DNA of 53,188 nt, taken from Flaviaesturariibacter aridisoli (GTDB taxonomy: Bacteria > Bacteroidota > Bacteroidia > Chitinophagales > Chitinophagaceae). A program made the translations under genes and the position numbers. Positions 45,525 to 52,870 of this stretch are shown here, one piece after another (within the stretch, counting starts at the first letter, position 1; each line of letters opens with the position of its first letter). The notes below the pieces were generated by a model. That model was not told where the DNA came from, did not search any database, and was given only the letters and a program-made list of their open reading frames with translations. The stretch spans positions 1-53,188 of the forward strand of contig NZ_SKFH01000034.1 in the NCBI RefSeq assembly GCF_004343705.1, read 5' to 3'.

Positions 45525-45944
45525 TTAGTGAATGGTGAAAAAGATTTTAATGCGATAGATAACGGTTTCGCCGACCGACTGGACTGTCTTTGCCATAGAG
45601 TATTTATACGGCTGCAGACCACCATTGAGTTCGAACCGGAAACTCGTCTCCATCGTATCTCCGGGCATATCGGTCACCGTGGTGACCACGTTCAGAAACT
45701 GCCCGCGGAGTGAATTGTTGGTCCCGATGGCGCAGCCGTTGATCGCCCCTTGCTGGTTGGATACGATGGGGCTACCATCCACGGAAATATCTGTTTGCGA
45801 AAGCTGCCCGGTATCTCCGGGGATCACATTCACGGTAATGGGCTCGTCCGTCTGTGCGATTTTATACAGGTCGAAATGCACCGTTTCCTGGGAACTGGGT
45901 GCAACAACAGGGGGAACAATGTTACCCTGAGTATTGTCAGGCAT
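45525..45944 (-). CDS. Hypothetical protein in a cell-wall-lysis-associated cluster
   Basis: A 139-residue protein without a signal peptide, starting MPDNTQGNIVPPVVAPSSQE. It is predicted mostly beta, with Thr/Val-rich strands (ETVHFDLYKIAQTDEPITVN, NVVTTVTDMPGDTMETSFRF, KTVQSVGETVIYRIKIFF). A segment INGCAIGTNNSLRGQ resembles a polar loop. It is probably cotranscribed with the secreted protein 5 bp downstream and with the amidase-lysozyme 39 bp upstream. Function unknown. Its conserved-looking strands suggest a structural or binding module rather than an enzyme. Confidence 0.7.
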   Translation of the reverse strand: MPDNTQGNIVPPVVAPSSQETVHFDLYKIAQTDEPITVNVIPGDTGQLSQTDISVDGSPIVSNQQGAINGCAIGTNNSLRGQFLNVVTTVTDMPGDTMETSFRFELNGGLQPYKYSMAKTVQSVGETVIYRIKIFFTIH

Positions 45945-45983
45945 AAAAAAGTTTTAGTAGTTATTTAAATGAAATGGTTACCG

Positions 45984-47351
45984 TCACGAGAAATACAAAT
46001 CCGCCTCCTCATCCCGCCGCTTCGTCAGCCCGGCGATCTCCACCAATTGCCCGTCTACATGCGCCTTGTTCCACATGCGGAAGGCCTCACGGATGCTCGG
46101 GTCTTCGGGGTTGGCGTTGACGCGCCGCAGGAGGGTGGAGCCGCGCAGCGCTTCGGTGCCCACGTTATAGGCGAAGCTTACGAGGGCGTCGAACTGGTTC
46201 TGATTGAGCTTTGGGTTCTGGATCATCCGCTTTACCGTTTCACTCTTCTCCTCCACCTCCATGGCCAGCAGCGTCTCGGCGCGGTCGGAGGTGATCTGGT
46301 CGCCGGGCTTCACCTTGCTGCGGTCTTCGTAGAGGATGGAGCCGTAGCCGATCGTCCAGATGCCGGCGCTGTCCTGGTAGGCCGAGAGCTTGAATCCTTC
46401 GTGCGACTTGATGAAGTCGATACACTTCTGGTCGGGACGGTAGCCCAGTAGCGGAGCACCACCGCTCGCAGACCCATCCCCCAACCCCTTCCCCAAGGTA
46501 AGGGGGGCGGCCCTCACCCCCGACCCCGCTCCGGGGGAGAGGGGAGCTGCTGCTGCACCCAACTGGATGCCGCCGCTCCAGCAATAGTTGCCGTTACGGT
46601 CTTTGTACCACACGCGGTTGTTATTCACCGGCTCGCCGTTGTCGATGCGGGCCACGAGCTGCAGTGGCGTGCGGGCGGCAAGGGTTTGCACAAGCCCGGC
46701 GCGGGTGCTCGGTGCGCTGCGCAGGTTGAGCTTCACCAGCGTATTGGCTGTTGCCGACACGGGTGTTTCGGTATAGGCCGGCGCCCCGCCCTGGCCGGTG
46801 CACTCGTTGTACTCCGTTACCACGTCCTGCAGCAGGCGCTCGTAGGTGCGGCGGCTGTGGGCGAGACCGGTCACGGGGTCGGTCTTGCGTTTGGGGTCGA
46901 GGAAGAAGTGGCCTACGACCGAGGTGGCCGGGTCGAGCTTGAACTCGTAGCAAAGCTTCGCCAGCAGCCATACGTACTTGGCGTAGCTCTTGTCGTCGTC
47001 GATGCCGCCGCCATAGCAGTATTCCACGCCGATGGCGGAGTCGTTGGCGTCGGCGCCGTAGAGCTCATTGTCCTTGGGCATGTTGTACAGCACGTGCCAG
47101 GCCTTTTCGGGCCGTGACAACAGTGCGGGCACACACTCGAGGATCTCTTTATCGTCCACGAACAGGTGCGCCGAGGCCGACTGCCCGTTGGCGGTGCTGA
47201 TGTAATAGTTGACATTCATGCGGGCCGATGAGCCGGGGTTTCCGGTGTCGTGGGCCACGATGAACTTAACGGGACCGAGCATGCGCCCGCTGCGGCGCCG
47301 GGTGCCGCTGGGAAGGAGTTGGGCCGAGATGGCGTATTTATCCTGGAACAT
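45984..47351 (-). CDS. Bifunctional peptidoglycan hydrolase: amidase_2 - SH3 - GH24 lysozyme
   Basis: A 455-residue protein. An N-acetylmuramoyl-L-alanine amidase domain (about 25-185) shows zinc-site residues His34 (IVAHDTGNPG), His148 (VVGHFFLDPKRKTDP) and Asp158, plus Glu110 in IGVEYCYGGG. A bacterial SH3-like domain lies at about 203-264 (KLNLRSAPSTRAGLVQTL, WYKDRNGNYCWSG). A Gly/Ala/Pro linker spans 265-303. A GH24 phage-type lysozyme domain (about 305-455) has Glu318 in FIKSHEGFKLSAYQDSAG and IWTIGYGS with the Thr. It would cut both the amide bond and the glycan backbone. No signal peptide is present, so export needs a holin-like or other route; the neighbouring membrane protein 47492-48175 is a candidate partner (inference). 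Phage endolysin-like, but no other phage genes are adjacent. Confidence 0.92.
   Translation of the reverse strand: MFQDKYAISAQLLPSGTRRRSGRMLGPVKFIVAHDTGNPGSSARMNVNYYISTANGQSASAHLFVDDKEILECVPALLSRPEKAWHVLYNMPKDNELYGADANDSAIGVEYCYGGGIDDDKSYAKYVWLLAKLCYEFKLDPATSVVGHFFLDPKRKTDPVTGLAHSRRTYERLLQDVVTEYNECTGQGGAPAYTETPVSATANTLVKLNLRSAPSTRAGLVQTLAARTPLQLVARIDNGEPVNNNRVWYKDRNGNYCWSGGIQLGAAAAPLSPGAGSGVRAAPLTLGKGLGDGSASGGAPLLGYRPDQKCIDFIKSHEGFKLSAYQDSAGIWTIGYGSILYEDRSKVKPGDQITSDRAETLLAMEVEEKSETVKRMIQNPKLNQNQFDALVSFAYNVGTEALRGSTLLRRVNANPEDPSIREAFRMWNKAHVDGQLVEIAGLTKRRDEEADLYFS
46476..46553. repeat. Palindromic GC-rich element inside the lysozyme linker
   Basis: The linker-coding bases contain two adjacent C-rich/G-rich half-palindromes, CCCCTTCCCC...AAGGGG (about 46494-46506) and CCCCCGACCCCGCT...GGGGGAGAGGGG (about 46517-46544). 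These resemble the dispersed CCCTCACCCC-type intergenic repeats of many genomes. They translate into the low-complexity linker between SH3 and GH24 domains. Confidence 0.65.
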
Positions 47352-47359
47352 AAAAACAG

Positions 47360-47481
47360 TTTGTGGTTTGGAGTTGGGGGTTTGGAGTCGGGTGGATTGG
47401 TCGAATGGTCTATTGGTCTATTGGTAACTGGTTCGGCGCAACACCTACTCATTACTCATTACTCATTACTCATTACTCATT
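47360..47481. repeat. Three tandem arrays in one 140-bp spacer
   Basis: TTTGTGG, TTTGGAG, TTGGGGG, TTTGGAG (47360-47387) are followed by an 8-bp-like array of TCTATTGG units (about 47408-47423) and then by five perfect ACTCATT units (47447-47481). The spacer between the amidase-lysozyme and the membrane-protein gene is therefore almost wholly repeats. The string ATTGGTAAC ends the middle array here and the array near 37836. Confidence 0.88.
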
Positions 47482-47491
47482 GACCATAACC

Positions 47492-48175
47492 CTAACCCAC
47501 CGCCGGTTCGGGATCGATAGCCGTATCGGGCACCGTGGCCCCGACCGCAGCGCCCGCGGCGGCGGCAGCCTCCAGCTTGTTTTGCTTCTCCTTGTTTTCC
47601 GTCACTTTCATCACCGCGTAGGTGGCCGAGCTCATACCGAGCAGGATGAGGTTATTCTGCGAAATGTCGGGCATCACGAAGCTGGGATCCTTGAAATGGT
47701 CCAGGTGAGCCAGCACCTCGCGCACGTACCAGACGCCGAACACGAAGTTGAACACCACGGTCTGGAACCGCGAGATGGACACGCCCATGTTGTCGGAAAG
47801 GATGTCCAGGAAAAAGTTCTCGCCGTTGCCGCGGCCGCCCAGGGTGTGGTGGATCGGGGGGCTGTTGGCATCGAGGGTGCGGGCGGTGACGGTGGTGAGG
47901 GCACTGATGCCCAGCAAGACCACGGCAGCGCCGTTCAGCGCCGGCGCCTCGTACACCCGGGCGCTGCTGCCGGCGGGTACGTAACCGATCCAGATGATGG
48001 CGATAAAGCTGGAGAGGATGATGACCGTCCACCAGGCCAGTTGCACGCGGCTCCAGCTGTAGGGCTGTGGGCTGGGTTGGGTCAGGTCGCGGAGCATGCA
48101 CCAGCGGCGGTCACAGAAAACGACCGCGGATCCGAGCACAAGGAACGGGATCCAGAATTGGAGTAAGTAAGGCAT
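47492..48175 (-). CDS. Membrane protein with internally duplicated domain
   Basis: A 227-residue protein from MPYLLQFWIPFLVLGSAVVF; a start 81 bp upstream gives a poor leader and is rejected. Five hydrophobic segments: FWIPFLVLGSAVVF, WWTVIILSSFIAIIWIGY, LNGAAVVLLGISALTTVTA, VVFNFVFGVWYVREVL and LILLGMSSATYAVMKV. The second and third segments mirror the fourth and fifth: SRVQLAWWTVII ... VVLLGISALTTVTA against SRFQTVVFNFVF ... LILLGMSSATYAVMK, so the core is a duplicated SRxQ-(about 45)-LLGxSxxT unit. The tail (VTENKEKQNKLEAAAAAGAA) is helical and cytoplasmic or periplasmic. I recall similar uncharacterised membrane proteins in other bacteria but no function. It is upstream of the amidase-lysozyme on the same strand. 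Confidence 0.8.
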   Translation of the reverse strand: MPYLLQFWIPFLVLGSAVVFCDRRWCMLRDLTQPSPQPYSWSRVQLAWWTVIILSSFIAIIWIGYVPAGSSARVYEAPALNGAAVVLLGISALTTVTARTLDANSPPIHHTLGGRGNGENFFLDILSDNMGVSISRFQTVVFNFVFGVWYVREVLAHLDHFKDPSFVMPDISQNNLILLGMSSATYAVMKVTENKEKQNKLEAAAAAGAAVGATVPDTAIDPEPAVG

Positions 48176-48262
48176 ATAGTAGGGGTTTTGGTTGCAGTAA
48201 CAGGTGCCGTTTGACCGGCGCGACATAAAATTGGTGCAACATTCTGGCCCAAACAATAGAGG

Positions 48263-48290
48263 AAATACGGTAAATGGCTCCGTATTTTTA
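48263..48290 (+). promoter_or_regulatory. Hairpin and candidate -7 box before the PAS kinase gene
   Basis: AAATACGG pairs with CCGTATTT (stem with a 9-base loop), and TATTTTTA (48283-48290) is one mismatch from the TAnnTTTG -7 box. It lies about 75 bp before the ATG of the 642-residue kinase, in the spacer shared with the divergent membrane-protein gene. The call is tentative. Confidence 0.35.
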
Positions 48291-48365
48291 CGGCAAAGAG
48301 CCCCGCCCCACCCTCCCGGAGCGCCTCCTTTCGCCTATCTTTACCCCTTCCCTTGACCCCGCAAC

Positions 48366-50294
48366 ATGGAACCATATCCCTCCGCCCTTCCTTCCGCGCA
48401 GGCGTCCTCGCCCGACGACTTGCAACAGGCGCTCCGCGACAGTGAGCTGCACCGGGCCCTTTCCCTCGAAGGCGGAGCCTTGGGCACCTATGAATTCTTT
48501 CCCGAGCTGGGCCGCATGAACTGGTCGGACCGCACCAAGGCGCTGTTTGGCCTGCCCCCCGAAGCCGAGATCACCCTGGCCGAATTCCGCGCTGCCATCC
48601 ACCCCGACGACCTGCCCCGCGCCCTCGCCAACCTCGAAGCGGCACAGGACCCCGCCGGCAACGGCATCCTGGAGCAGGAATACCGCGTGCGCAGCGCCAG
48701 CGACGGCAGCACCCGCTGGCTGCGCTCGAAAGGAAAATACTTTCCCGCACAACCCGGGCAAGCCGCGCGTTTCGCCGGCGTCGTGCAGGACATCACGTCG
48801 TGGAAGGAAAGCGAATACTGGCTCACCGAAGGGCAGCAGCGCCTCCAGGCCGCACTCACCGCCTCCGGTACCGGCACCTTCCGCTGGAACATCCAGACCA
48901 ACGGGCTTTCCTGGGACGAAAACCTGGATCGCCTCTTCGGTCTGCCGCCGGGTCAAACCGTGCGCAGCCTCGACTCCTTTATAGAATGTGTGCACCCCGA
49001 CGATCGCGCCGCAGTTATTGAATGCTGCTGCCAGTGTGCCGACAGCGCCGCCGACTTCGACCTGCAATTCCGCGTGGTATGGCCCGACGGAACGATCCGC
49101 TGGCTCGACGATAAAGGCAAAACCTACCTCGACGCCGATGGCCGCCCCGCTTATATGACCGGCGCCTGCGTGGACATCACCGCGCGCCGCCAGGCCGAAG
49201 AAGCCCTCCGCGCCAGCGAAGCCCGCCTGCGGATGCTCACCGAGGCGCTGCCGCAGCTTTCCTGGATGCGCGACGCGACGAGCCACAAACTCGAATACGC
49301 CTCCAACCGCTGGCAGGAATATTCGGGGATCGAGGACGCCGACCTGGCCTGGGCCAGCATGGTTCACCCCGACGACAAAGAGCGGGCGATGCAGGTGTGG
49401 CAAGAATCGATGGCCTCCGCTACCGACTTCCGGGAGCAGGTGCGCCTCCGCAACCGCGACGGCGAATACCGCTGGCACCTCTCGATCGCGCAGCCCGTTC
49501 GCGACGGCGCGGGCCAGGTGACGAAATGGACCGGAACCCTGCTCGATATCCATGAGCAGAAAAGCTTCGAGGAAACGCTCGAGCGGATCGTGGGCGAGCG
49601 CACGCGCCAGCTGCAGCAGTCCAACGACGACCTGCAGCAGTTTGCCCACGTGGCCTCGCACGACCTGAAAGAACCGCTGCGCAAGGCCCGCCTGTTCCTG
49701 GGCTGCTACCGCGACGAAGCCCGCAGCAGCATCAGCCCCGCCGGCGAAACTTTTCTCAACAAAGTGGAAGGCGCCCTCGACCGCATGCACGCCATGGTAG
49801 AAGGCGTACTGGCCTACTCGCTGCTGCACGGCCAGGAGTTCAGCCCTGAGCCCGTGAACCTCGCCGACCTGCTGCAGGAGATCGCCGTCGACCTCGAAGT
49901 GCCCATCCACGAAAAAGACGCGACGCTGCACTACCAGGATCTCCCCCTGCTCAAAGGGTCGCGGGTGCTGCTGTACCAACTCTTTTACAACCTGTTAAAG
50001 AACGCGTTGAAGTTCACCCGCGCGGGCGTCCCGCCGGTGCTCACCCTCACGGCACCCGCCAGCTCCGGCGACCTTATCATCGAAGTACGCGACAACGGTA
50101 TCGGCTTCGCGCCCGACCAGGCGAAGCGCATCTTCGAGCCCTTCACCCGCCTGCACTCCAAAGACCAGTTCGAAGGCACGGGCCTCGGCCTCGCCCTTTG
50201 CCAGAAGATCATGGAGCGCCACGGCGGAAGCATCCGTGCGGAGGGCCGCGAAGGCGAAGGCGCGGTGTTCTTCCTGGCCTTTCCATTTTATTGA
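48366..50294 (+). CDS. Cytoplasmic triple-PAS histidine kinase
   Basis: A 642-residue kinase with no transmembrane segment. PAS/PAC units: about 30-150 (GTYEFFPELGRMNWSDRTKA, HPDDLPRAL, RFAGVVQDIT); about 155-280 (TGTFRWNIQTNGLSWDENLD, HPDDRAAVIE, YMTGACVDIT); about 285-405 (LPQLSWMRDATSHKLEYASN, HPDDKERAM, WTGTLLDIHE). HisKA about 415-480 with acceptor His in QQFAHVASHDLKEPLRKAR. HATPase about 520-640 (YNLLKNALKFTRAG, DNGIGFAPDQAKRIFEPF, GTGLGLALCQKIMERHGG). The phospho-domain resembles the REC-kinase at 41972, of the phytochrome-like HisKA class. No cognate regulator is adjacent. The single-domain regulator at 31193 is one possible partner. Confidence 0.92.
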   Translation: MEPYPSALPSAQASSPDDLQQALRDSELHRALSLEGGALGTYEFFPELGRMNWSDRTKALFGLPPEAEITLAEFRAAIHPDDLPRALANLEAAQDPAGNGILEQEYRVRSASDGSTRWLRSKGKYFPAQPGQAARFAGVVQDITSWKESEYWLTEGQQRLQAALTASGTGTFRWNIQTNGLSWDENLDRLFGLPPGQTVRSLDSFIECVHPDDRAAVIECCCQCADSAADFDLQFRVVWPDGTIRWLDDKGKTYLDADGRPAYMTGACVDITARRQAEEALRASEARLRMLTEALPQLSWMRDATSHKLEYASNRWQEYSGIEDADLAWASMVHPDDKERAMQVWQESMASATDFREQVRLRNRDGEYRWHLSIAQPVRDGAGQVTKWTGTLLDIHEQKSFEETLERIVGERTRQLQQSNDDLQQFAHVASHDLKEPLRKARLFLGCYRDEARSSISPAGETFLNKVEGALDRMHAMVEGVLAYSLLHGQEFSPEPVNLADLLQEIAVDLEVPIHEKDATLHYQDLPLLKGSRVLLYQLFYNLLKNALKFTRAGVPPVLTLTAPASSGDLIIEVRDNGIGFAPDQAKRIFEPFTRLHSKDQFEGTGLGLALCQKIMERHGGSIRAEGREGEGAVFFLAFPFY

Positions 50295-50324
50295 GATTGA
50301 GGAACTAGGAAAAATCTTGATTGC

Positions 50325-51203
50325 TTACCAATCGATTGCGCCAGACTGCTTGAATAAACCTTGGATATCGATTGGCATACTAGCCAACTGCCGTTGCATT
50401 TCCCTCCACACTGTAATATGCAAGCTTGTAAGAATTGACTTCTTGATCCCACGAAGTATTTTCCGTTTCTGCTTGTCGAAAGGAAGTAGTAAATCTATTG
50501 CAGGATCGCCGTATGTAGCTTGTATGAGAGACGCATAATCGGTTGAATTCATTACCGCAACATATTCCCGAAGACTTCTTTTAAAGTTGACGAAAGCATC
50601 CCTACGATAGCGCACTAAATTGTCACGCGTGTCAAGTTGTAAGATGCTTATCGTTTTTTCGACCTTTACGAATTGTTGAGAACCCATCGGGTACTTTGCA
50701 GCAGCATAAAATTGAAAGTCGGCCAAATCAAGCTGCATGAGGTCCATTGGATCTTCGCGGCGAGGGTCGATAAAAGCAGAATCATTGGATGCTGGCTCAT
50801 CCCCTCGAATAAGTTCCACCACATTGCTCGAACCTTTAGGCACAAAAACCCAAGCTTTGTCGAGTTTGTAACCAGTATTGCAATTCTTGCAAGCAAGCAA
50901 ATAATTCGACCATATGAAGGCTTTCTCAGGAAAAAAGCCCTTCGGGAGAATATGTTCTATATCCATTGCCTCGGCTTGTTCGCAGTAATTGCAAATTCGT
51001 TTCCCTACACACATTAGGTCAAGTTTTTCGGCAATAACTTTGAAAGCATCCTTACCATCTTTAGATTTTGTTTTACTTCCCCAAAGTGATTTGGCTTTTG
51101 CTGTACGCTCTGTAAATGTCGGCTGACTATCAATCAGAAGCTGTTTTGCAGCCAAGTGCTTCAATGTAGCGATATCGAGCCGCTTGTTCTTAATTTTCAG
51201 CAT
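50325..51203 (-). CDS. ptuB: HNH endonuclease of a Septu-like defence pair
   Basis: A 292-residue HNH nuclease. Visible zinc/HNH features are CNYCEQAEAMDIEHILPKG (first CxxC pair, then the DxEHxxPK core with the catalytic His) and WSNYLLACKNCNTGYKLDK (Asn and second CxxC pair). The C-terminal half is helical with basic patches (QKRKILRGIKKSILTSL). The start used is the ATG at 51201-51203, which gives a 14-bp overlap with the ATPase gene; a TTG nine bases upstream is possible. In Septu (PtuA/PtuB), an ATPase and an HNH protein form a complex against phage. The pairing, order and coupling here fit that system. AT-rich relative to the flanks, so probably transferred. Confidence 0.75.
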   Translation of the reverse strand: MLKIKNKRLDIATLKHLAAKQLLIDSQPTFTERTAKAKSLWGSKTKSKDGKDAFKVIAEKLDLMCVGKRICNYCEQAEAMDIEHILPKGFFPEKAFIWSNYLLACKNCNTGYKLDKAWVFVPKGSSNVVELIRGDEPASNDSAFIDPRREDPMDLMQLDLADFQFYAAAKYPMGSQQFVKVEKTISILQLDTRDNLVRYRRDAFVNFKRSLREYVAVMNSTDYASLIQATYGDPAIDLLLPFDKQKRKILRGIKKSILTSLHITVWREMQRQLASMPIDIQGLFKQSGAIDW

Positions 51204-52518
51204 TTGAAACAAAGAGCGTTTTGAGATAAGCGAGTTCTCTGCTTTCTATTTGGGTCATCTTTTGACCGTACCGAAACTTGTAAGTCAGTTTACGGTAGCG
51301 TTCAAGCTTACTCCTCCCTTCCTTCCCCCGTTCAATATCGTCACCGAATGCATCGGTATCGTATGCATCAAGTATATCCCCATAGACAAGTTTGTCTTTG
51401 TCAATTTTACTCAATTTATGAGCACGCTCCTTACCTCCGGGGTTCGCTAGTTTCCAAATGCTGCCTCGTTCTGCTGCACGGCAGATCAATGGACTATGTG
51501 TAGTTACAATAAACTGAATATTGGGAAAGTTCTGACGAAACCATTGACCTATTTCAGACTGCCAAGTAGGATGCAAGTGAACGTCGACTTCGTCGATGAT
51601 CACAACTCCTGGTGCGGAGACTACCATACTAATTTTATTGTCTGATGAGCTGATTTCGAACACCCGATCCAGTGAGTACTGTAGGAATAGTTGTCGAAGA
51701 AGTTCGAAGACCATACTTAGTACAGATCGGTAGCCATCGCTTAACTGACCAATTTTGATATCATTTCCGAAGCCGTCTTTAAAAACGGGCTCTCCGTCAG
51801 CATTAATATTTTGAAACAGTGCTCCGAATGGCAATAACCCTGCAGTATTAATGAATTGTCTTATCAAGGAGAGCGTTTTTCCTGCATCACCTGAATCCAT
51901 GTCAGCTTCAGTTAGCCATCCGTTCATTTCATTCTCCTTCAATCGCCTTCTATCTAAATCTTTCAACCACACCAAAGCCTCTGTCAAGGCGACACTTTCT
52001 CCGAACATACTCAAATGAGCTCCCGCACGAGGCGCAGAATAGAAAGGTCGCAATTCGATAGGATCACCACCAGACAACCTCCTAAAAGGCCCATAGCCGG
52101 CAGAGAACCAGCCTTTGTTTCCCGACCAGCTGTATTTGAGAGGATTCCGGGTTTTCGCTGAAGCATTCGTTTCAAGTTTAACCCTGCCGTTACTTAGAAA
52201 TGTAAATTGGCATGTGAATGTACGATCAGCAGGTGGCCGTGTTTGGGCAGTTTTATCCCATTGATCGTTAAAACTCATTAAAAGCTCGATGGTGCCGCTT
52301 TCTTCACCAATTTTTAACCACTCATCCCAATTTGGCCGCACATGACCAATGTCTTCAGGCCCGATTAATACAGCCGATATGGAACGCGCAATAGTAGATT
52401 TTCCCGTACCATTTTCGCCTAGCAGCACATGCCATCCGGGCTCCTCGCCTTCCGCAAATTCCATCACAAAACGATCAATTGCGCGAACATTTGTGATTTC
52501 TATCTTCTTGATATACAT
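51190..52518 (-). CDS. ptuA: AAA/SMC-like ATPase of a Septu-like defence pair
   Basis: About 442 residues from MYIKKIEITNVRAIDRFVME; a longer start 51 bp upstream lacks support. ABC/SMC-type ATPase: Walker A LLGENGTGKSTIARSI (about residue 32-44), a long central insertion, signature-like GQLSDGYRSVLSMVFELLRQ, Walker B VVIIDEVDVHLHPTWQ, D-loop and switch HSPLICRAAERGSIW following FIVTTHSP. Length and companion HNH gene match PtuA of Septu; other ATPase-HNH families (for example Wadjet-unrelated OLD-type pairs) remain possible, though no TOPRIM domain is present. The two genes overlap by 14 bp and are AT-rich, typical of a mobile defence cassette, and sit next to a tRNA gene. Confidence 0.78.
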   Translation of the reverse strand: MYIKKIEITNVRAIDRFVMEFAEGEEPGWHVLLGENGTGKSTIARSISAVLIGPEDIGHVRPNWDEWLKIGEESGTIELLMSFNDQWDKTAQTRPPADRTFTCQFTFLSNGRVKLETNASAKTRNPLKYSWSGNKGWFSAGYGPFRRLSGGDPIELRPFYSAPRAGAHLSMFGESVALTEALVWLKDLDRRRLKENEMNGWLTEADMDSGDAGKTLSLIRQFINTAGLLPFGALFQNINADGEPVFKDGFGNDIKIGQLSDGYRSVLSMVFELLRQLFLQYSLDRVFEISSSDNKISMVVSAPGVVIIDEVDVHLHPTWQSEIGQWFRQNFPNIQFIVTTHSPLICRAAERGSIWKLANPGGKERAHKLSKIDKDKLVYGDILDAYDTDAFGDDIERGKEGRSKLERYRKLTYKFRYGQKMTQIESRELAYLKTLFVSNAEN

Positions 52519-52784
52519 TTTCCGTGCTGTTTGAAAGCTAAATAAAATTGGAATCAGAAATGTCCACAAAGTAATTCCAATTTACAATGTATTCATTGAA
52601 CGGCATGAATGACAAACTGCTTACCAAAAACGAACTAATTAATTTGTATTAATTTCAAGTGGTAACACTCTCCCACTGAAAAATGTAAGTCTGAAATGCT
52701 GGCTCACCATAGCATTCGACAATACGAAACTTACAAAAATTCCGACTCCTACGTCCTAAACCGCTAGCAACGACTAAAGAGTAC

Positions 52785-52792
52785 TAGTTTTG
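52785..52792 (+). promoter_or_regulatory. Bacteroidota-type -7 box of the tRNA-Arg gene (TAGTTTTG)
   Basis: TAGTTTTG matches TAnnTTTG exactly and ends 6 bp before the mature tRNA 5' end, as expected for a short-leader tRNA promoter. The 280-bp region 52519-52798 otherwise holds only AT-rich spacer with the presumed Septu promoter. Confidence 0.6.
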
Positions 52793-52798
52793 CGCTTT

Positions 52799-52870
52799 GG
52801 CCCCGTAGTTCAATGGATAGAATAGGAGTTTCCTAAACTCTAGATCCAAGTTCGATTCTTGGCGGGGCTA
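52799..52870 (+). tRNA. tRNA-Arg (anticodon CCT)
   Basis: A 72-nt cloverleaf: acceptor GGCCCCG / CGGGGCT (first pair G-U), T8 A9, D arm GTTC-AATGGATA-GAAT, anticodon arm GGAGT-TTCCTAA-ACTCT with anticodon CCT, variable AGAT, T arm CCAAG-TTCGATT-CTTGG, discriminator A. CCA is not encoded. Decodes AGG. The last three bases (52868-52870) are also the complement of the TAG stop of the minus-strand VOC gene. Confidence 0.95.

Noticed and set aside
45984-47351. Prophage remnant
   Set aside because: The lysozyme domain is phage-like, but no structural, replication or integrase gene lies nearby.
48288-49979. A 563-codon minus-strand frame opposite the triple-PAS kinase
   Set aside because: It is a composition shadow of the kinase, without domain features.
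52799-52870. tRNA attachment site of an integrated island
   Set aside because: No integrase gene and no direct repeat of the tRNA 3' end were found in the window, and the AT-rich pair lies on the 5' side.
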